This document shows, piece after piece, positions 41,162-52,498 of a DNA stretch of 64,000 nt. The notes under the pieces are model-generated. The model did no database searches and was not told the DNA's origin. It saw only the letters and a program-made list of their open reading frames with translations. The stretch comes from Lutimaribacter salitolerans. Its GTDB lineage: Bacteria; Pseudomonadota; Alphaproteobacteria; Rhodobacterales; Rhodobacteraceae. Within the stretch, counting starts at the first letter, position 1. Each line of letters begins with the position of its first letter. Location of the stretch: contig NZ_JBHUDD010000059.1 of NCBI RefSeq assembly GCF_042677865.1, positions 62,001 to 126,000 on the forward strand, read 5' to 3'. The position numbers were made by a program, and so were the translations under genes.

Positions 41162-42388
41162 ATGACAGAGAAAAACCCCGACAAGGGTTACGTAGCGATC
41201 CTTGGCTGGTCGCTGAACGCGATCGACGCCATCGACCGATTCGACCGGCGCTACGTGATCGTTGCGCCCACCTGGGCCGAGGAATATGCCAAGGCGAACG
41301 ATATCCCCTTTATCGCTTGGGATTTCGACCGGCTGAACGAACGTTCGCACGAGATTGCGCAGATCCTCAAGGACGAGGGCTGCGACGTGGCGATCCCTCT
41401 GTATGAAGAGACGGTGGAATGGGCCGGGGCGATCAATTCGGTGCTGCTGGACAACCCGCGCCTGCTGGGCCAGTCGATGCTGTTTCGCGACAAGTCGCTG
41501 ATGAAGCGCCGCGCGCAATTGGCCGGCATCCGCGTCGGCATCTTTGAAGAGGCCGACAACCACGCCGATGTAATTCGGTTTCTGAAGCGTGTGAACCAGA
41601 CGCTGCTCAAGCTGGACGGCGACGTGAACGACCCGATCCATTTCAAGGCGTTCGACAAGGCCGGCTGCCTTGGGCACCGCACCATCCGCACGGTCGAGGA
41701 TGTCGATTCCATTTCGAATGACGAGTTTCCCGCGCTGCTGGAAAGCCATCTGGACGGTTGGGAATTCGCGGTCGAGGCATGGATCAAGGATGGCAAGATC
41801 CAGTTCCTGAACATCTCGGAATACGTGACGCTGGGCTATTCGGTCTTCGTGCCCGCCACGCCCGAGCTTGAATCCTGGCGCCCCAAGATCGAGGAGCAGA
41901 TCAACAAGCTGATCGAAGCCTTCGAAATCGACTTCGGCTTCATCCACCCGGAGTACTTCGTGACCAATGACGGCACGATGTACTTTGGCGAGGTGGCCTA
42001 TCGTCCGCCCGGCTTCAACGCGCTGGAGCTGATCGAACGCGCCTATGGCTTCAACGGCTATCAGGGCATCGTTCTGGCCTTCGACCCCAAGACCACGCAG
42101 GAAGAGCTTGATGCCTTCTTCCCGACGCCGCTGGAAGACGCCAAGGGCTACGCCGGGTGTTTCGGGGCCTATCCCCGCCGCCGCGTTGTCGAGCGGCTGG
42201 AAGTGCCCGAAGAAACCGCGAAACATCCGTATTTCGAGTTTCACGAGCTTGCCCAGCCCATGGAACAGAAGGTAACCAAGCGCACGGCCTTTGGCACGCA
42301 TTGGGGGCTGGTGTATTTCTTCGGTGAAGATCCGCACAAGCTGCGTGATCTTCTCAGGGCGCAAGAGGATCTTGATTTTTATGTGTAA
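41162..42388 (+). CDS. ATP-grasp domain ligase
   Basis: 408 residues. The N-terminal pre-ATP-grasp fold is GYVAILGWSLNAIDAI with VIVAPTWAEEY. The ATP-binding part shows HFKAFDKAGCLGHRTI (the glycine-rich loop), EFAVEAWIKDGKI, and FGEVAYRPPGFNALE, which carries the metal Glu and Arg of the E-x-x-x-R-P-x-G form. Such enzymes make amide or peptide-like bonds through an acyl-phosphate. There is no signal or membrane segment. The start is the ATG at 41162; an upstream open extension is not protein-like. It lies 21 bases before a large uncharacterised gene and after an inverted repeat, and appears to form a two-gene operon. Substrates are unknown. Confidence 0.82.
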   Translation: MTEKNPDKGYVAILGWSLNAIDAIDRFDRRYVIVAPTWAEEYAKANDIPFIAWDFDRLNERSHEIAQILKDEGCDVAIPLYEETVEWAGAINSVLLDNPRLLGQSMLFRDKSLMKRRAQLAGIRVGIFEEADNHADVIRFLKRVNQTLLKLDGDVNDPIHFKAFDKAGCLGHRTIRTVEDVDSISNDEFPALLESHLDGWEFAVEAWIKDGKIQFLNISEYVTLGYSVFVPATPELESWRPKIEEQINKLIEAFEIDFGFIHPEYFVTNDGTMYFGEVAYRPPGFNALELIERAYGFNGYQGIVLAFDPKTTQEELDAFFPTPLEDAKGYAGCFGAYPRRRVVERLEVPEETAKHPYFEFHELAQPMEQKVTKRTAFGTHWGLVYFFGEDPHKLRDLLRAQEDLDFYV

Positions 42389-42409
42389 CCCCCACGGAGA
42401 CCACCGCCC

Positions 42410-44431
42410 ATGACCGGCGCCGACACCGGGGACGAGGCCGCGCGCCTCGTCGCCACCCTCGAGGGTCCGCTGTCGCGGCTCGAACAGGCCCGCCCCTTTG
42501 CCAAGCCGCGTCACCAGACACAGGTTCTGGACGTGGCAAGCCGTCTGCTGGCCGTCGCCGGCGGGGTGGCCCGGTTGCGCGGGCTTGCCCCGCGGATGGA
42601 CGCGGCAGGCATCTTTTCCGGGTCCGACTGGGATGCACCGGCCAACCTGCTGCCCGGTCTGGTCTCGGGCACGCTGGAACATGGCGCGCCCCATGCCGTC
42701 GCCGCCGAGGCCACCAGCCTGCTGCGCCTGCTGGCCATCGCCAAGGGCGAGGCAGAGCATCCGACGATCCATGCCGCTGCCGCCCGACGCTTCCTGACGC
42801 AGGTTCTTGCGCTCAACATGCGGCGGTTCTTTGGGGCCACGGACGAGGCCGCGCGCGCCAACAGCGACCGCCAGGCCATGGTCGACGTGCTGTTTCGCTA
42901 TCTGGTCGAGCATGTCGGCTTTCAGGATGTGACCGGCGAACTGGTCGAAGAGATATGGCGCATCCTGCGCCAGCGCTCGATTCAGGTCGCGCATGTGAAA
43001 GACATGATCGCGCAGATCGCCATCACCCTGTCCGAACGCGGCGGCGATCTGGGCGACCGGCGGCTTGGGGCCGACCGTCTGGTGTCGGCGCTGTTTGGCC
43101 CGACCACCGCCTGCATGGATGATCCTGGTCTGGACGCCTATCGCGAGCGGCTGGCCAGAATGGATGAAAGCGACCTGCGCCACGAAGCGCAGGGGCTGGC
43201 CAGGGCGATGCACGACACCGGGCTGGTGTCAGACTATCACGCCGCGTTCCTGCTTTGGGTGCTGGATACCGACCATGACGGGCTGGCCCCCGAGGTTCTG
43301 GGTCTTGGCAACACCGGGCGAGACTGCTGGCGCTGTCATCGCGGGCTGGTGATCGACATGATCCGCCGCGCCGTGCGCCCCGAAACCGCGCAGGCGCTGT
43401 ATGGCCTGTCACTGCTGCTGGATCGCGGCATCCTGCATCACCCGCCCATCGCACCCGCCCTGCGCCGCCAGCTTGCGCTGCAGCCGTGCCCGGCTGTGGC
43501 CGAGCGGTTGTCGATGGCCGGTCTTTACGTGGCACCGCCCGCCGATCTTTTGCTGGCCGGATGCATCCAGGTGCTGGGTCAGCCCTTGGGCGTGGGGCAG
43601 GGGGCCAATCCCACCTGTCAGTCCGCGCGCGCCATCGCGATGTGGGCGCAGAACGATCCCGACTATCTGCTGCATCTGGTGGCACAGGCCGCGCGGGCCG
43701 AGTCCGTGGCAATGCATTTCGAAGGCCGGGCCATTGATTCCGCCGCCCTTCCGGCGGGGCTGGCGACCGGTGCGCCGCTGGATGCCGACCCGGTGTCGGT
43801 CGTGCTGGTGCCGCATCTTGACCGGATCTATGCCGAGATGGGCCGCCTGTGCGCCGACCGCAACAACGACCCCCATATCTGGATCAACCCCGAGTTTCAT
43901 GGCTGGTGGGTTGGCCGCAACTGCGCGGTCGCAGTCGACGTGCCCACCGGGGCGCTGGCCGGGATCGAGGATTTCATCGCCCGGTTCCACACCGCCTATC
44001 ACCCAAGGTTCAACGGTGGCGAGCCTGTCACCCATCCCCAGCCCGCCGGGATTGCCGCAACGGACGCAACCGGGCGCTTTGTCGGCTGGCACGCGATCAC
44101 CATCCTGCGCGTCGCCCCCGATCAGGAAGACGACATGCGGGTCTATTTCTACAACCCCAACAACGATTCCGGGCAGGACTGGGGCGATGGCGTCGTCGTC
44201 TCGACCCATGGATCGGGCGAGCGTCCGGGCGAGGGATCACTGCCCTTCGAACTCTTCGCCTCGCGTCTGTACCTGTTTCACGAGGACAGGCTGCGGCCCG
44301 CCGGCATTCAACGACCGCCCGACGAGGTGCTGACCCGCACCGCCGATCTGGCGCGCAGGACTTGGGCCGCAGGCCGGGAAGAGATCGGCGGCGACGCCAT
44401 CACCCGCCTTGCCACGGTCGAGGTCATCTGA
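42410..44431 (+). CDS. Uncharacterised 673-residue protein with papain-like Cys/His/Asn arrangement
   Basis: I do not recognise the family. The first 390 residues are rich in helices, with a DCWRCH cluster at 305-310 and no known domain. The C-terminal 280 residues contain GQGANPTCQSARAIAMW (Cys403), a WVGRNCAVAVD stretch, GWHAITILRV (His561) and YFYNPNNDSGQDW (Asn582/584, Asp586). That order, with Gln before Cys and Asn after His, matches papain or transglutaminase-like catalytic sites. There is no signal peptide or membrane segment. It follows the ATP-grasp gene by 21 bases, so an enzyme that cleaves, transfers or edits the ATP-grasp product is a reasonable guess. The catalytic reading is inference. 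Confidence 0.65.
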   Translation: MTGADTGDEAARLVATLEGPLSRLEQARPFAKPRHQTQVLDVASRLLAVAGGVARLRGLAPRMDAAGIFSGSDWDAPANLLPGLVSGTLEHGAPHAVAAEATSLLRLLAIAKGEAEHPTIHAAAARRFLTQVLALNMRRFFGATDEAARANSDRQAMVDVLFRYLVEHVGFQDVTGELVEEIWRILRQRSIQVAHVKDMIAQIAITLSERGGDLGDRRLGADRLVSALFGPTTACMDDPGLDAYRERLARMDESDLRHEAQGLARAMHDTGLVSDYHAAFLLWVLDTDHDGLAPEVLGLGNTGRDCWRCHRGLVIDMIRRAVRPETAQALYGLSLLLDRGILHHPPIAPALRRQLALQPCPAVAERLSMAGLYVAPPADLLLAGCIQVLGQPLGVGQGANPTCQSARAIAMWAQNDPDYLLHLVAQAARAESVAMHFEGRAIDSAALPAGLATGAPLDADPVSVVLVPHLDRIYAEMGRLCADRNNDPHIWINPEFHGWWVGRNCAVAVDVPTGALAGIEDFIARFHTAYHPRFNGGEPVTHPQPAGIAATDATGRFVGWHAITILRVAPDQEDDMRVYFYNPNNDSGQDWGDGVVVSTHGSGERPGEGSLPFELFASRLYLFHEDRLRPAGIQRPPDEVLTRTADLARRTWAAGREEIGGDAITRLATVEVI

Positions 44432-44453
44432 TCCGGCCAGACCGCTTGCCGGA

Positions 44454-46397
<1,944 letters not shown>

Positions 46398-46415
46398 CTG
46401 CGTGCCTTGCGAGGA

Positions 46416-48029
46416 TCAGGGACGGGCAACGGCGAACTGGATCTCGCGCGGCTTGCGGGCATCACCCGCGCGCGCCATCTGCATCAGCTCCAATATCAGG
46501 TCGCGGGTGTCGCGCGGGTCGATCACGCCGTCATCCAGCAACCGTGCCGAGGTATATGTCGCATCCATCTGCCGGTCGAAATTGTTGATGATCCGTGCCT
46601 TCAGCGCGTCCAGCCTTGGCCGGTCCACCGGCTGGCCCAGCCGCTCGGCGCGCATTTCCTGCACCACCGCCATCGTTCCGGCGGCCTGTTCACCGCCCAT
46701 CACGGCGGTGCGGGCATTGGGCCAGGAAAAGCAGAACCGCGGATGAAACCCGCGCCCGCACATGCCGTAATTGCCCGCACCAAAGGACGCCCCGCAATAG
46801 ATGGTGAATTGCGGCACCGTCGCGGTTGTCACGGCCTGGATCATCTTTGACCCGTGCTTGATCGCGCCCGCCTCTTCATAGCTGCGCCCGACCATGAACC
46901 CGGTGGTGTTGTTGAGATACAAAAGCGGCGTGCCCGCCTGGCAACAGGCCTGAATGAAATGCCTGGCCTTGGCGGCGCCATCGGGGTCGATCGGACCGTT
47001 GTTGGTGATGATCCCGATGGGCCAGCCCGCGATCGTCGCGGTGCCGCAGACCGTGCCGCTGCCATAGCGCGCGCCGAATTCCACAAATTCCGACCCGTCG
47101 ACGATGCGGGCGATCACCTCTTTCATGTCTACCGGCTGGCGGTGGTCCATCGGCATCAGCCCCAGAAGATCGTCGCGGTCATACGCGGGGTCGGCGTAGT
47201 CCCGTGGTTCCTGACCATCGTCCCAGTCGATGCCTCCAAGGATCGACCGGGCCAGCCCCAGCGCCTCGCGGTCATCCTCGGCCAGATAGTCGCCCAGACC
47301 CGAGACGCCGGTGTGCATCTCGGCCCCGCCCAGTTCCTCTTCGGTCGCGATCTCGCCGGTTGCCGCCTTCAACAGCGGCGGACCGGCCAGAAACGCCCGC
47401 GTGCGCCCGCGCACCATGATGATGTGATCGCTCAGCCCGGTCTGATAGGCCCCTCCGGCGGTCGAGCTGCCATGCGTCACCGTCACCACCGGCAGCCCCG
47501 CCGCCGACAGCCGCGCAAGGTTGCGAAACAGGTTGCCGCCGCGCACGAAATCCTCGACCCGGTACTCCATCAGGTTGGCACCGGCGCTTTCGACAAGCTG
47601 GACATAGGGCAGCCGGTTTTCCAGCGCGATTTCCTGCGCGCGCAACTGCTTGTCCAGCCCCATCGGCTGCAACGCCCCTGCCGCGATGCCGGAATCCGAC
47701 GCGCAGATCATGCAGCGCACGCCGGCGACATGGCCGATCCCGGCGATCACACCGCCGCCCGGCACGGATTTTTCGGGATCGTCGGTATCCATCCCGTAGC
47801 CCGCCAGCCGGGACAGTTCGATGAATGCCCGCCCCGGATCCAGCAGCAGCGCCACCCGGTCACGCGGCAGCAATTGCTGGCGTTTCTCGAACCTGTCGCG
47901 GGACTTTTCCGAGGCGGCGCGGGCGCGCCCCTCGATCTCGGCCAGCCTGTCCAGCAGGTCCAGCATGCCCTTGCGATTGGCCTGAAACCCCTCTGATGCG
48001 GGAGAAACCGAGCTTATGATCCGGGCCAT
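46416..48029 (-). CDS. Acyl-CoA carboxylase beta subunit (carboxyltransferase)
   Basis: 537 residues of the crotonase-like carboxyltransferase family. Seen are VPGGGVIAGIGHVAGV, GSSTAGGAYQTGLSD, GPPLLKAATGE, and PLLYLNNTTGFMVG with YCGASFGAGNYGMCGRGF (second half-domain oxyanion region). It moves CO2 from biotin to an acyl-CoA. The length and MCGRGF-like loop resemble methylcrotonyl-/geranyl-CoA types, but the acyl group cannot be fixed from sequence. The start is the ATG at 48029 (MARIISSVSPASEGF). No acyl-CoA dehydrogenase or enoyl hydratase lies beside it, unlike the leucine-degradation cluster. Confidence 0.88.
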   Translation of the reverse strand: MARIISSVSPASEGFQANRKGMLDLLDRLAEIEGRARAASEKSRDRFEKRQQLLPRDRVALLLDPGRAFIELSRLAGYGMDTDDPEKSVPGGGVIAGIGHVAGVRCMICASDSGIAAGALQPMGLDKQLRAQEIALENRLPYVQLVESAGANLMEYRVEDFVRGGNLFRNLARLSAAGLPVVTVTHGSSTAGGAYQTGLSDHIIMVRGRTRAFLAGPPLLKAATGEIATEEELGGAEMHTGVSGLGDYLAEDDREALGLARSILGGIDWDDGQEPRDYADPAYDRDDLLGLMPMDHRQPVDMKEVIARIVDGSEFVEFGARYGSGTVCGTATIAGWPIGIITNNGPIDPDGAAKARHFIQACCQAGTPLLYLNNTTGFMVGRSYEEAGAIKHGSKMIQAVTTATVPQFTIYCGASFGAGNYGMCGRGFHPRFCFSWPNARTAVMGGEQAAGTMAVVQEMRAERLGQPVDRPRLDALKARIINNFDRQMDATYTSARLLDDGVIDPRDTRDLILELMQMARAGDARKPREIQFAVARP

Positions 48030-48209
48030 GCCTTGTCCCCCCGCGGCTGAAAACCTGAGCCAGTCGCCCTTGTCTGGCACGCAATCGTCCTCCGGTCAAA
48101 AGTGCCGTTCCCGCACAAATGCCGTGCCCGACTTGCGCAGACCCGTGGTTCAGGGTCAGCATGGACCGGCACAGGGCACCGAACGCCAGACCGAACAGCC
48201 GGAGCTGCC

Positions 48210-49070
48210 ATGACCAAAGCCATCCTGACCTGCGCGCTGAACGGCGTGCTGACCGACCCACGCCAGCACAACGTGCCGGTAACCCCCGAGGACATGGCCG
48301 CCGAGGCGCGCCGCGCCTGTGATGCGGGCGCATCGGTCATGCATATCCATCTGCGCCGACAGGAACCTGATCAGGGACATCTGCCGTCGTGGGATGTGGC
48401 TTTGTCGCGCCGGGTGCAGGCGGCGATCCGCGATGCCTGCCCCGGTGTGATCATCAACCATACCACAGGCACTGTCGGCCCCGCGTATCAGCCTGCGCTG
48501 GACTGCATCGCCGCAACCGCGCCGGAGATCGCCGCCTGCAATGCCGGATCGCTGAATTACCTGAAACTGCGGAGCAACGGCGATTGGGCCTGGCCGCCGA
48601 TGATGTTCGACAACCCGGTGGAGAAGGTGCGCGATTTTCTGGACGTGATGGCGCGCGCGGGTACCGTGCCCGAGTTTGAATGTTTCGATACCGGGATCGT
48701 GCGTTGCGTGGACATGTATCGCCGCCGCGGCATGTTCTCGGGCACTGCGCAGTTGAATTTTGTGATGGGTGTGGCCTCGGGCATGCCCGCCGATGCCGAT
48801 CTGCTGCCGATCCTCGTGCGGCTGGCACCGGAGGATTCGCGCTGGCAGGTCACGGCCATCGGGCGCGCCGAGATATGGCCCCTGCACCGGCGCACGGCCG
48901 AGATGGGGGGGCATCTGCGCACCGGGCTGGAAGACACGTTCTACCTGCCGTCCGGCGAAAAGGTCACATCGAACGGCCCGCTGATCGAGGCACTGGCGCG
49001 CACCGCCCGCGAGGCCGGTCGCGAGGTCGCCACCCCGTCCGAGGCCCGCGCCATCCTCGGCCTGTCCTAG
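48210..49070 (+). CDS. Beta-keto acid cleavage enzyme (BKACE, DUF849)
   Basis: 286 residues, TIM barrel. Zinc-binding histidines are in SVMHIHLRR (His45, His47), with the N-terminal LTCALNGVLTD, IINHTTGT and GHLRTGLEDTFYLPSGE typical of the family. BKACEs condense a beta-keto acid with acetyl-CoA to give acetoacetate and a shorter acyl-CoA; 3-dehydrocarnitine and 5-amino-3-oxohexanoate are known substrates. The start at 48210 has GGAG five bases upstream. It is divergent from the acyl-CoA carboxylase genes. The keto-acid-forming dehydrogenase at 29645 is of the carnitine-dehydrogenase type, a possible partner. Confidence 0.87.
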   Translation: MTKAILTCALNGVLTDPRQHNVPVTPEDMAAEARRACDAGASVMHIHLRRQEPDQGHLPSWDVALSRRVQAAIRDACPGVIINHTTGTVGPAYQPALDCIAATAPEIAACNAGSLNYLKLRSNGDWAWPPMMFDNPVEKVRDFLDVMARAGTVPEFECFDTGIVRCVDMYRRRGMFSGTAQLNFVMGVASGMPADADLLPILVRLAPEDSRWQVTAIGRAEIWPLHRRTAEMGGHLRTGLEDTFYLPSGEKVTSNGPLIEALARTAREAGREVATPSEARAILGLS

Positions 49071-49856
49071 TCAGGTCAACCGCAACACCGCCCGGCCCAG
49101 ACCGGACATTTCCATGACAATCTCGCCCGTGCCGTCGTGATACCAGATCGGGCTGTGGGTGCCGCACAGCACGATCTGCCCGGCCTCCAGCGTCAGGCCG
49201 CGCGCCGCCAGATGGTTGGCCAGCCAAGTCACGGCCTCCAGCGGATTTTGCGGCGCGGCGCCCGTCACATCGTGGCGGATTTCCCCGTCGATGGTCAACG
49301 TCGTGCGCACCTTGGATATGTCCAGCTGATCGGGCGCGATGCCCGGCCCGCCAAGGACTGCGCCCACGTTCGAGATGTTCTGCGCGACGATGTCGGGCAG
49401 GTGGATCTGGCTCATGTCGCAATCGCGCATGTCCAGCAGTTCGAACGCCGGCACAAAGCGGTCAATCGCGCCCTGAACGGTGGCCGCGACGAACGGCGCG
49501 TCCTGCGCAGGCAGGGTGGTTTTCATCACCGCGGCAATCTCGGGCTCCAGCGCGAACTGGCGATAATCGGCGGCGCGCAACTCGGCGGGGCTGTCGCGAC
49601 GCAGCGCGGCAAATACCCGTCCGCTGGCAGGCTCGCCAATGCCGAACCGCTCCAGCAGCGCCTTGGAGTTCGCGGCGATCTTCCATCCCGCAACCGCACC
49701 GAATGCCGCGTCCTGCGACAGATGCCCGGCCACCTGATCCTGCAACGCATAGGCGGCGTCCAATGTCCGTGGCGTAGGCATGGGATGTGCATCGAATGTG
49801 CATGCCCCGTGTATCTCTTCAATGATGCGTTTTGCGGTTCCGTCGTCCTGTGTCAT
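49071..49856 (-). CDS. 2-keto-4-pentenoate hydratase-family protein (MhpD-like)
   Basis: 261 residues. Metal-binding carboxylates are in FALEPEIAAVM and PAFELLDMRD. AGWKIAANSKALLERFGIGEP is the N-terminal substrate motif, and GLTLEAGQIVLCGTHSP is the C-terminal family signature. MhpD-like enzymes hydrate 2-hydroxy-pentadienoates or decarboxylate 2-oxo-dienoates; some act on sugar-acid-derived 2-keto acids. Its start overlaps the stop of the isomerase gene upstream (ATGA). It is convergent and abutting with the BKACE gene. The substrate is inferred only loosely as a 2-keto acid. Confidence 0.8.
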   Translation of the reverse strand: MTQDDGTAKRIIEEIHGACTFDAHPMPTPRTLDAAYALQDQVAGHLSQDAAFGAVAGWKIAANSKALLERFGIGEPASGRVFAALRRDSPAELRAADYRQFALEPEIAAVMKTTLPAQDAPFVAATVQGAIDRFVPAFELLDMRDCDMSQIHLPDIVAQNISNVGAVLGGPGIAPDQLDISKVRTTLTIDGEIRHDVTGAAPQNPLEAVTWLANHLAARGLTLEAGQIVLCGTHSPIWYHDGTGEIVMEMSGLGRAVLRLT

Positions 49857-50632
49857 GCGATCATCTTTCTGAAATCCGCCATCCAGCCCAGCCCGGCGGC
49901 GGTGTCCTCTGCGGGGCGGTATTCTGCCGAGACCGTCCCGTCATATCCCGTATTTTTCAGCGCATCAAAGGCGGCGGCAAAGTCGATATCGCCACTGCCC
50001 GGCTCGTTCCGGCCCTTGGTGTCTGCGAATTGCACATGGCCGATGCGCGGACCGGCCTGCGCGATGGCCGCGCAAAGATCGGGTTCGGTGATCGCCATGT
50101 GATAAAGGTCGAACTGCACGAACAGGTTGGGATGATCGGCCTCGGCCAGAATATCCAGCGCCGATTGCAGATCCGTCAGGAAGAAGCCGGGCACATCCAC
50201 AGGATTGACCGGCTCGACCATCACGCGCACGCCGATATCCGCCATCACGTCGGCGGTGTGGCGCAGGTTTGCAATCAGGGTGCGGCGGCATTCGGCCCGG
50301 TCCGCGCCGGGCAGCGGGCGGCCCGACAGCACGTTGACCTTCTGCACCGACAGCGCAGCGGCGTTTTGCGCACAGGTGGCAACGGCGGCGCGGAAGTCAT
50401 CCTGCCGCCCGGGCAGCGCGGCCATGCCGACCTCGTCGCCCACGCCGCGAGGCACGTTGATCAGGTCCATCGGCAGGCCGGTGGCCGCGATCGCGGCGCG
50501 CAGCGGGTGGATGTCACCGGGCTCGGGGAACTGGATTTCCGCCCCGTCAAACCCGGCGTCATGCGCCGCCGCGACACGGTCAGCGACAGGCGTTTCAGTG
50601 AAAAGCATCGAGATATTGGCGATCAGGCGCAT
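49853..50632 (-). CDS. Hydroxypyruvate/2-oxo-tetronate isomerase-like protein (Hyi/OtnI family)
   Basis: 259 residues, xylose-isomerase-like TIM barrel. ANISMLFTETPVADRVAAA is the Hyi/OtnI N-terminus. Metal and catalytic residues are in VMVEPVNPVDVPGF (Glu), VQFDLYHMAI (Asp/His) and VSAEYRPAEDT (Glu). Members isomerise hydroxypyruvate to tartronate semialdehyde (Hyi) or 2-oxo- to 3-oxo-tetronate (OtnI). The start at 50632 has AAGG seven bases upstream. It is divergent from the dehydratase gene. It could supply the isomerase missing from the tetronate operon 26 kb away, or pair with the reductase at 52495. Confidence 0.85.
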   Translation of the reverse strand: MRLIANISMLFTETPVADRVAAAHDAGFDGAEIQFPEPGDIHPLRAAIAATGLPMDLINVPRGVGDEVGMAALPGRQDDFRAAVATCAQNAAALSVQKVNVLSGRPLPGADRAECRRTLIANLRHTADVMADIGVRVMVEPVNPVDVPGFFLTDLQSALDILAEADHPNLFVQFDLYHMAITEPDLCAAIAQAGPRIGHVQFADTKGRNEPGSGDIDFAAAFDALKNTGYDGTVSAEYRPAEDTAAGLGWMADFRKMIA

Positions 50633-50731
50633 TGGTTTACCTTGGGAAAATTTCGTTGACAGGAAACGGGATTCGGGTGTTTTGTTCAAGCACAAACATT
50701 CTTGATTGCAACTTTCTCTGAAGGGAATGCC

Positions 50732-52498
50732 ATGTCCGGCCCGTCCGACGAAAATCAGCCTGACACGAAACGCGCCGGTAGGAAACTGCGCTCGCGGATC
50801 ACCACCGACGGGATCGACCGCACGCCGCACCGCGCCTTCATGCGGGCGATGGGGCTGGACGATGCCGCGATTGCCAAGCCGATGATCGGCGTCGTCAGCC
50901 AGAAGGGCGAGACGACGCCCTGCAACATGACCCATTACGATCAGGTCGAATACGCCAAGGAAGGCGTCGCCATGGCCGGCGGCACCCCGCGCGAGTTCAC
51001 CACCATCTCGGTCTCGGACGGGGTGGGGATGAACCACGAGGGTATGAAATTCAGCCTGGTCAGCCGCGAGATCATCGCCGACAGCATCGAGGCGGTGATC
51101 CACGGCCACGCCTATGACGGGCTGGTGGGCTATGGCGGCTGCGACAAGACGCTGCCGGGCGTGATCATGGGCATGGTGCGCTGCAACGTGCCGTCGGTCT
51201 TTGTCTACGGCGGCTCGGCCCTGCCGGGGCGGTTCCAGGGGCGCGACGTGTCGGTGTTGGACGCGTATGAGGCCGTGGGCGCGGTGCAGGCCGGCACGAT
51301 GACCGAGGACGAGCTGACCCAGCTGGAAGAGGCCTGCAAGCCCACCATCGGGGCCTGCGCCGGGCAGTTCACCGCCAACACGATGGCGATGGTGTCCGAG
51401 GCGCTGGGGCTGACCGTGCCGAACTCGGCGATGATCCCGGGCGTCTACTCGGAACGGCGCGGTGTGGGCCAGCGGGCGGGCGCGCTGGTGATGGAAATGC
51501 TGGAACGCGGCGGGCCGCTGCCCCGTGATATCGTCACGCGCAAGGCGCTGGAAAACGCCTGCGCCATCGTGGCCGCCACCGGCGGGTCCACCAACACTGC
51601 GCTGCACATCCCGGCCATCGCGCATGAGGCGGGCATCAAGTTCACCGCCGACGACGTGGCCGAGGTGCTGCAACGCACGCCCTTCATCGGCAATCTGCGC
51701 CCGGGCGGCAAATACCACGCCAAGGATGTGTACGAGGTCGGTGGCGCCCATGTGGTGATCAAGGAACTGATCGCCCACGGCTTTATGCATGGCGACACCC
51801 TGACCGTCACGGGCCGCACCCTGGCCGAAGAGGTGGCGGATGCCCCTGCACCGGATGGCGAGGTGATCCGCCCGGTGTCGGATGCGATTATGGCCTCGGG
51901 CGGGGTTGTCGTGCTCAAGGGCAACCTGTGCCCGGATGGCGCGCTGCTGAAAGTGGCCGGGCTGAAGGAACTGGTGTTCAGCGGCATCGCGCGGGTGTTC
52001 GAATCCGAGGATGACGCGGTCGAGGCGGTGCACGCCCGCGACTACACCGAAGGTCAGGTGCTGATCGTGCGCAACGAAGGGCCGGTTGGCGGCCCGGGCA
52101 TGCGCGAGATGCTGGGCCTGACGGCGCTGATCTATGGGCAGGGCATGGGTGAAAAGGTGGCCTTGCTGACCGACGGGCGTTTCTCGGGTGCGACGCGCGG
52201 CATGTGCATCGGCCACGCCGCCCCCGAGGCCGCGACGGGCGGGCCGCTGGGTCTGGTGCAGGATGGCGACCGCATCACCATCGATGGCCGGGCCGCGACG
52301 ATCACGCTGGACGTGGCGCAGGACGAGATGGACCGCCGTCGCGCGGCATGGTCCGCCCCCGAAACCCGGCACAAGGGCGGGCTGCTGTCGAAATACGCGG
52401 CCACCGTTGGCCAGGCGCACGAAGGTGCCGTGACCCATGCAGGCAACGCCCAATGGCCGGAATCGCGCCGTGGCAAGACAAAGGAAGACAGTGCATGA
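50732..52498 (+). CDS. IlvD/Edd-family dehydratase (dihydroxy-acid or sugar-acid dehydratase)
   Basis: 588 residues. Iron-sulfur cysteines are Cys64 (TTPCNMTHYD), Cys137 (GYGGCDKTLPG) and Cys209 (IGACAGQFTANTMAM). LTDGRFSGATRGMCIGH is the C-terminal family signature. It dehydrates 2,3-dihydroxy acids to 2-keto acids. It could be annotated ilvD, but it lies with a Hyi-like isomerase, a beta-hydroxyacid reductase, an MhpD-like protein and a TRAP transporter, which favours a sugar-acid dehydratase in catabolism. The start is the ATG at 50732 after AAGGGAA. A TTGACA at 50656 may belong to its promoter. Confidence 0.83.
   Translation: MSGPSDENQPDTKRAGRKLRSRITTDGIDRTPHRAFMRAMGLDDAAIAKPMIGVVSQKGETTPCNMTHYDQVEYAKEGVAMAGGTPREFTTISVSDGVGMNHEGMKFSLVSREIIADSIEAVIHGHAYDGLVGYGGCDKTLPGVIMGMVRCNVPSVFVYGGSALPGRFQGRDVSVLDAYEAVGAVQAGTMTEDELTQLEEACKPTIGACAGQFTANTMAMVSEALGLTVPNSAMIPGVYSERRGVGQRAGALVMEMLERGGPLPRDIVTRKALENACAIVAATGGSTNTALHIPAIAHEAGIKFTADDVAEVLQRTPFIGNLRPGGKYHAKDVYEVGGAHVVIKELIAHGFMHGDTLTVTGRTLAEEVADAPAPDGEVIRPVSDAIMASGGVVVLKGNLCPDGALLKVAGLKELVFSGIARVFESEDDAVEAVHARDYTEGQVLIVRNEGPVGGPGMREMLGLTALIYGQGMGEKVALLTDGRFSGATRGMCIGHAAPEAATGGPLGLVQDGDRITIDGRAATITLDVAQDEMDRRRAAWSAPETRHKGGLLSKYAATVGQAHEGAVTHAGNAQWPESRRGKTKEDSA

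Noticed and set aside
50679..50698. TTTGT-N6-ACAAA near the dehydratase start as an operator
   Set aside because: The arms are only five bases and the symmetry fails immediately outside, so chance is likely in this AT-rich stretch.
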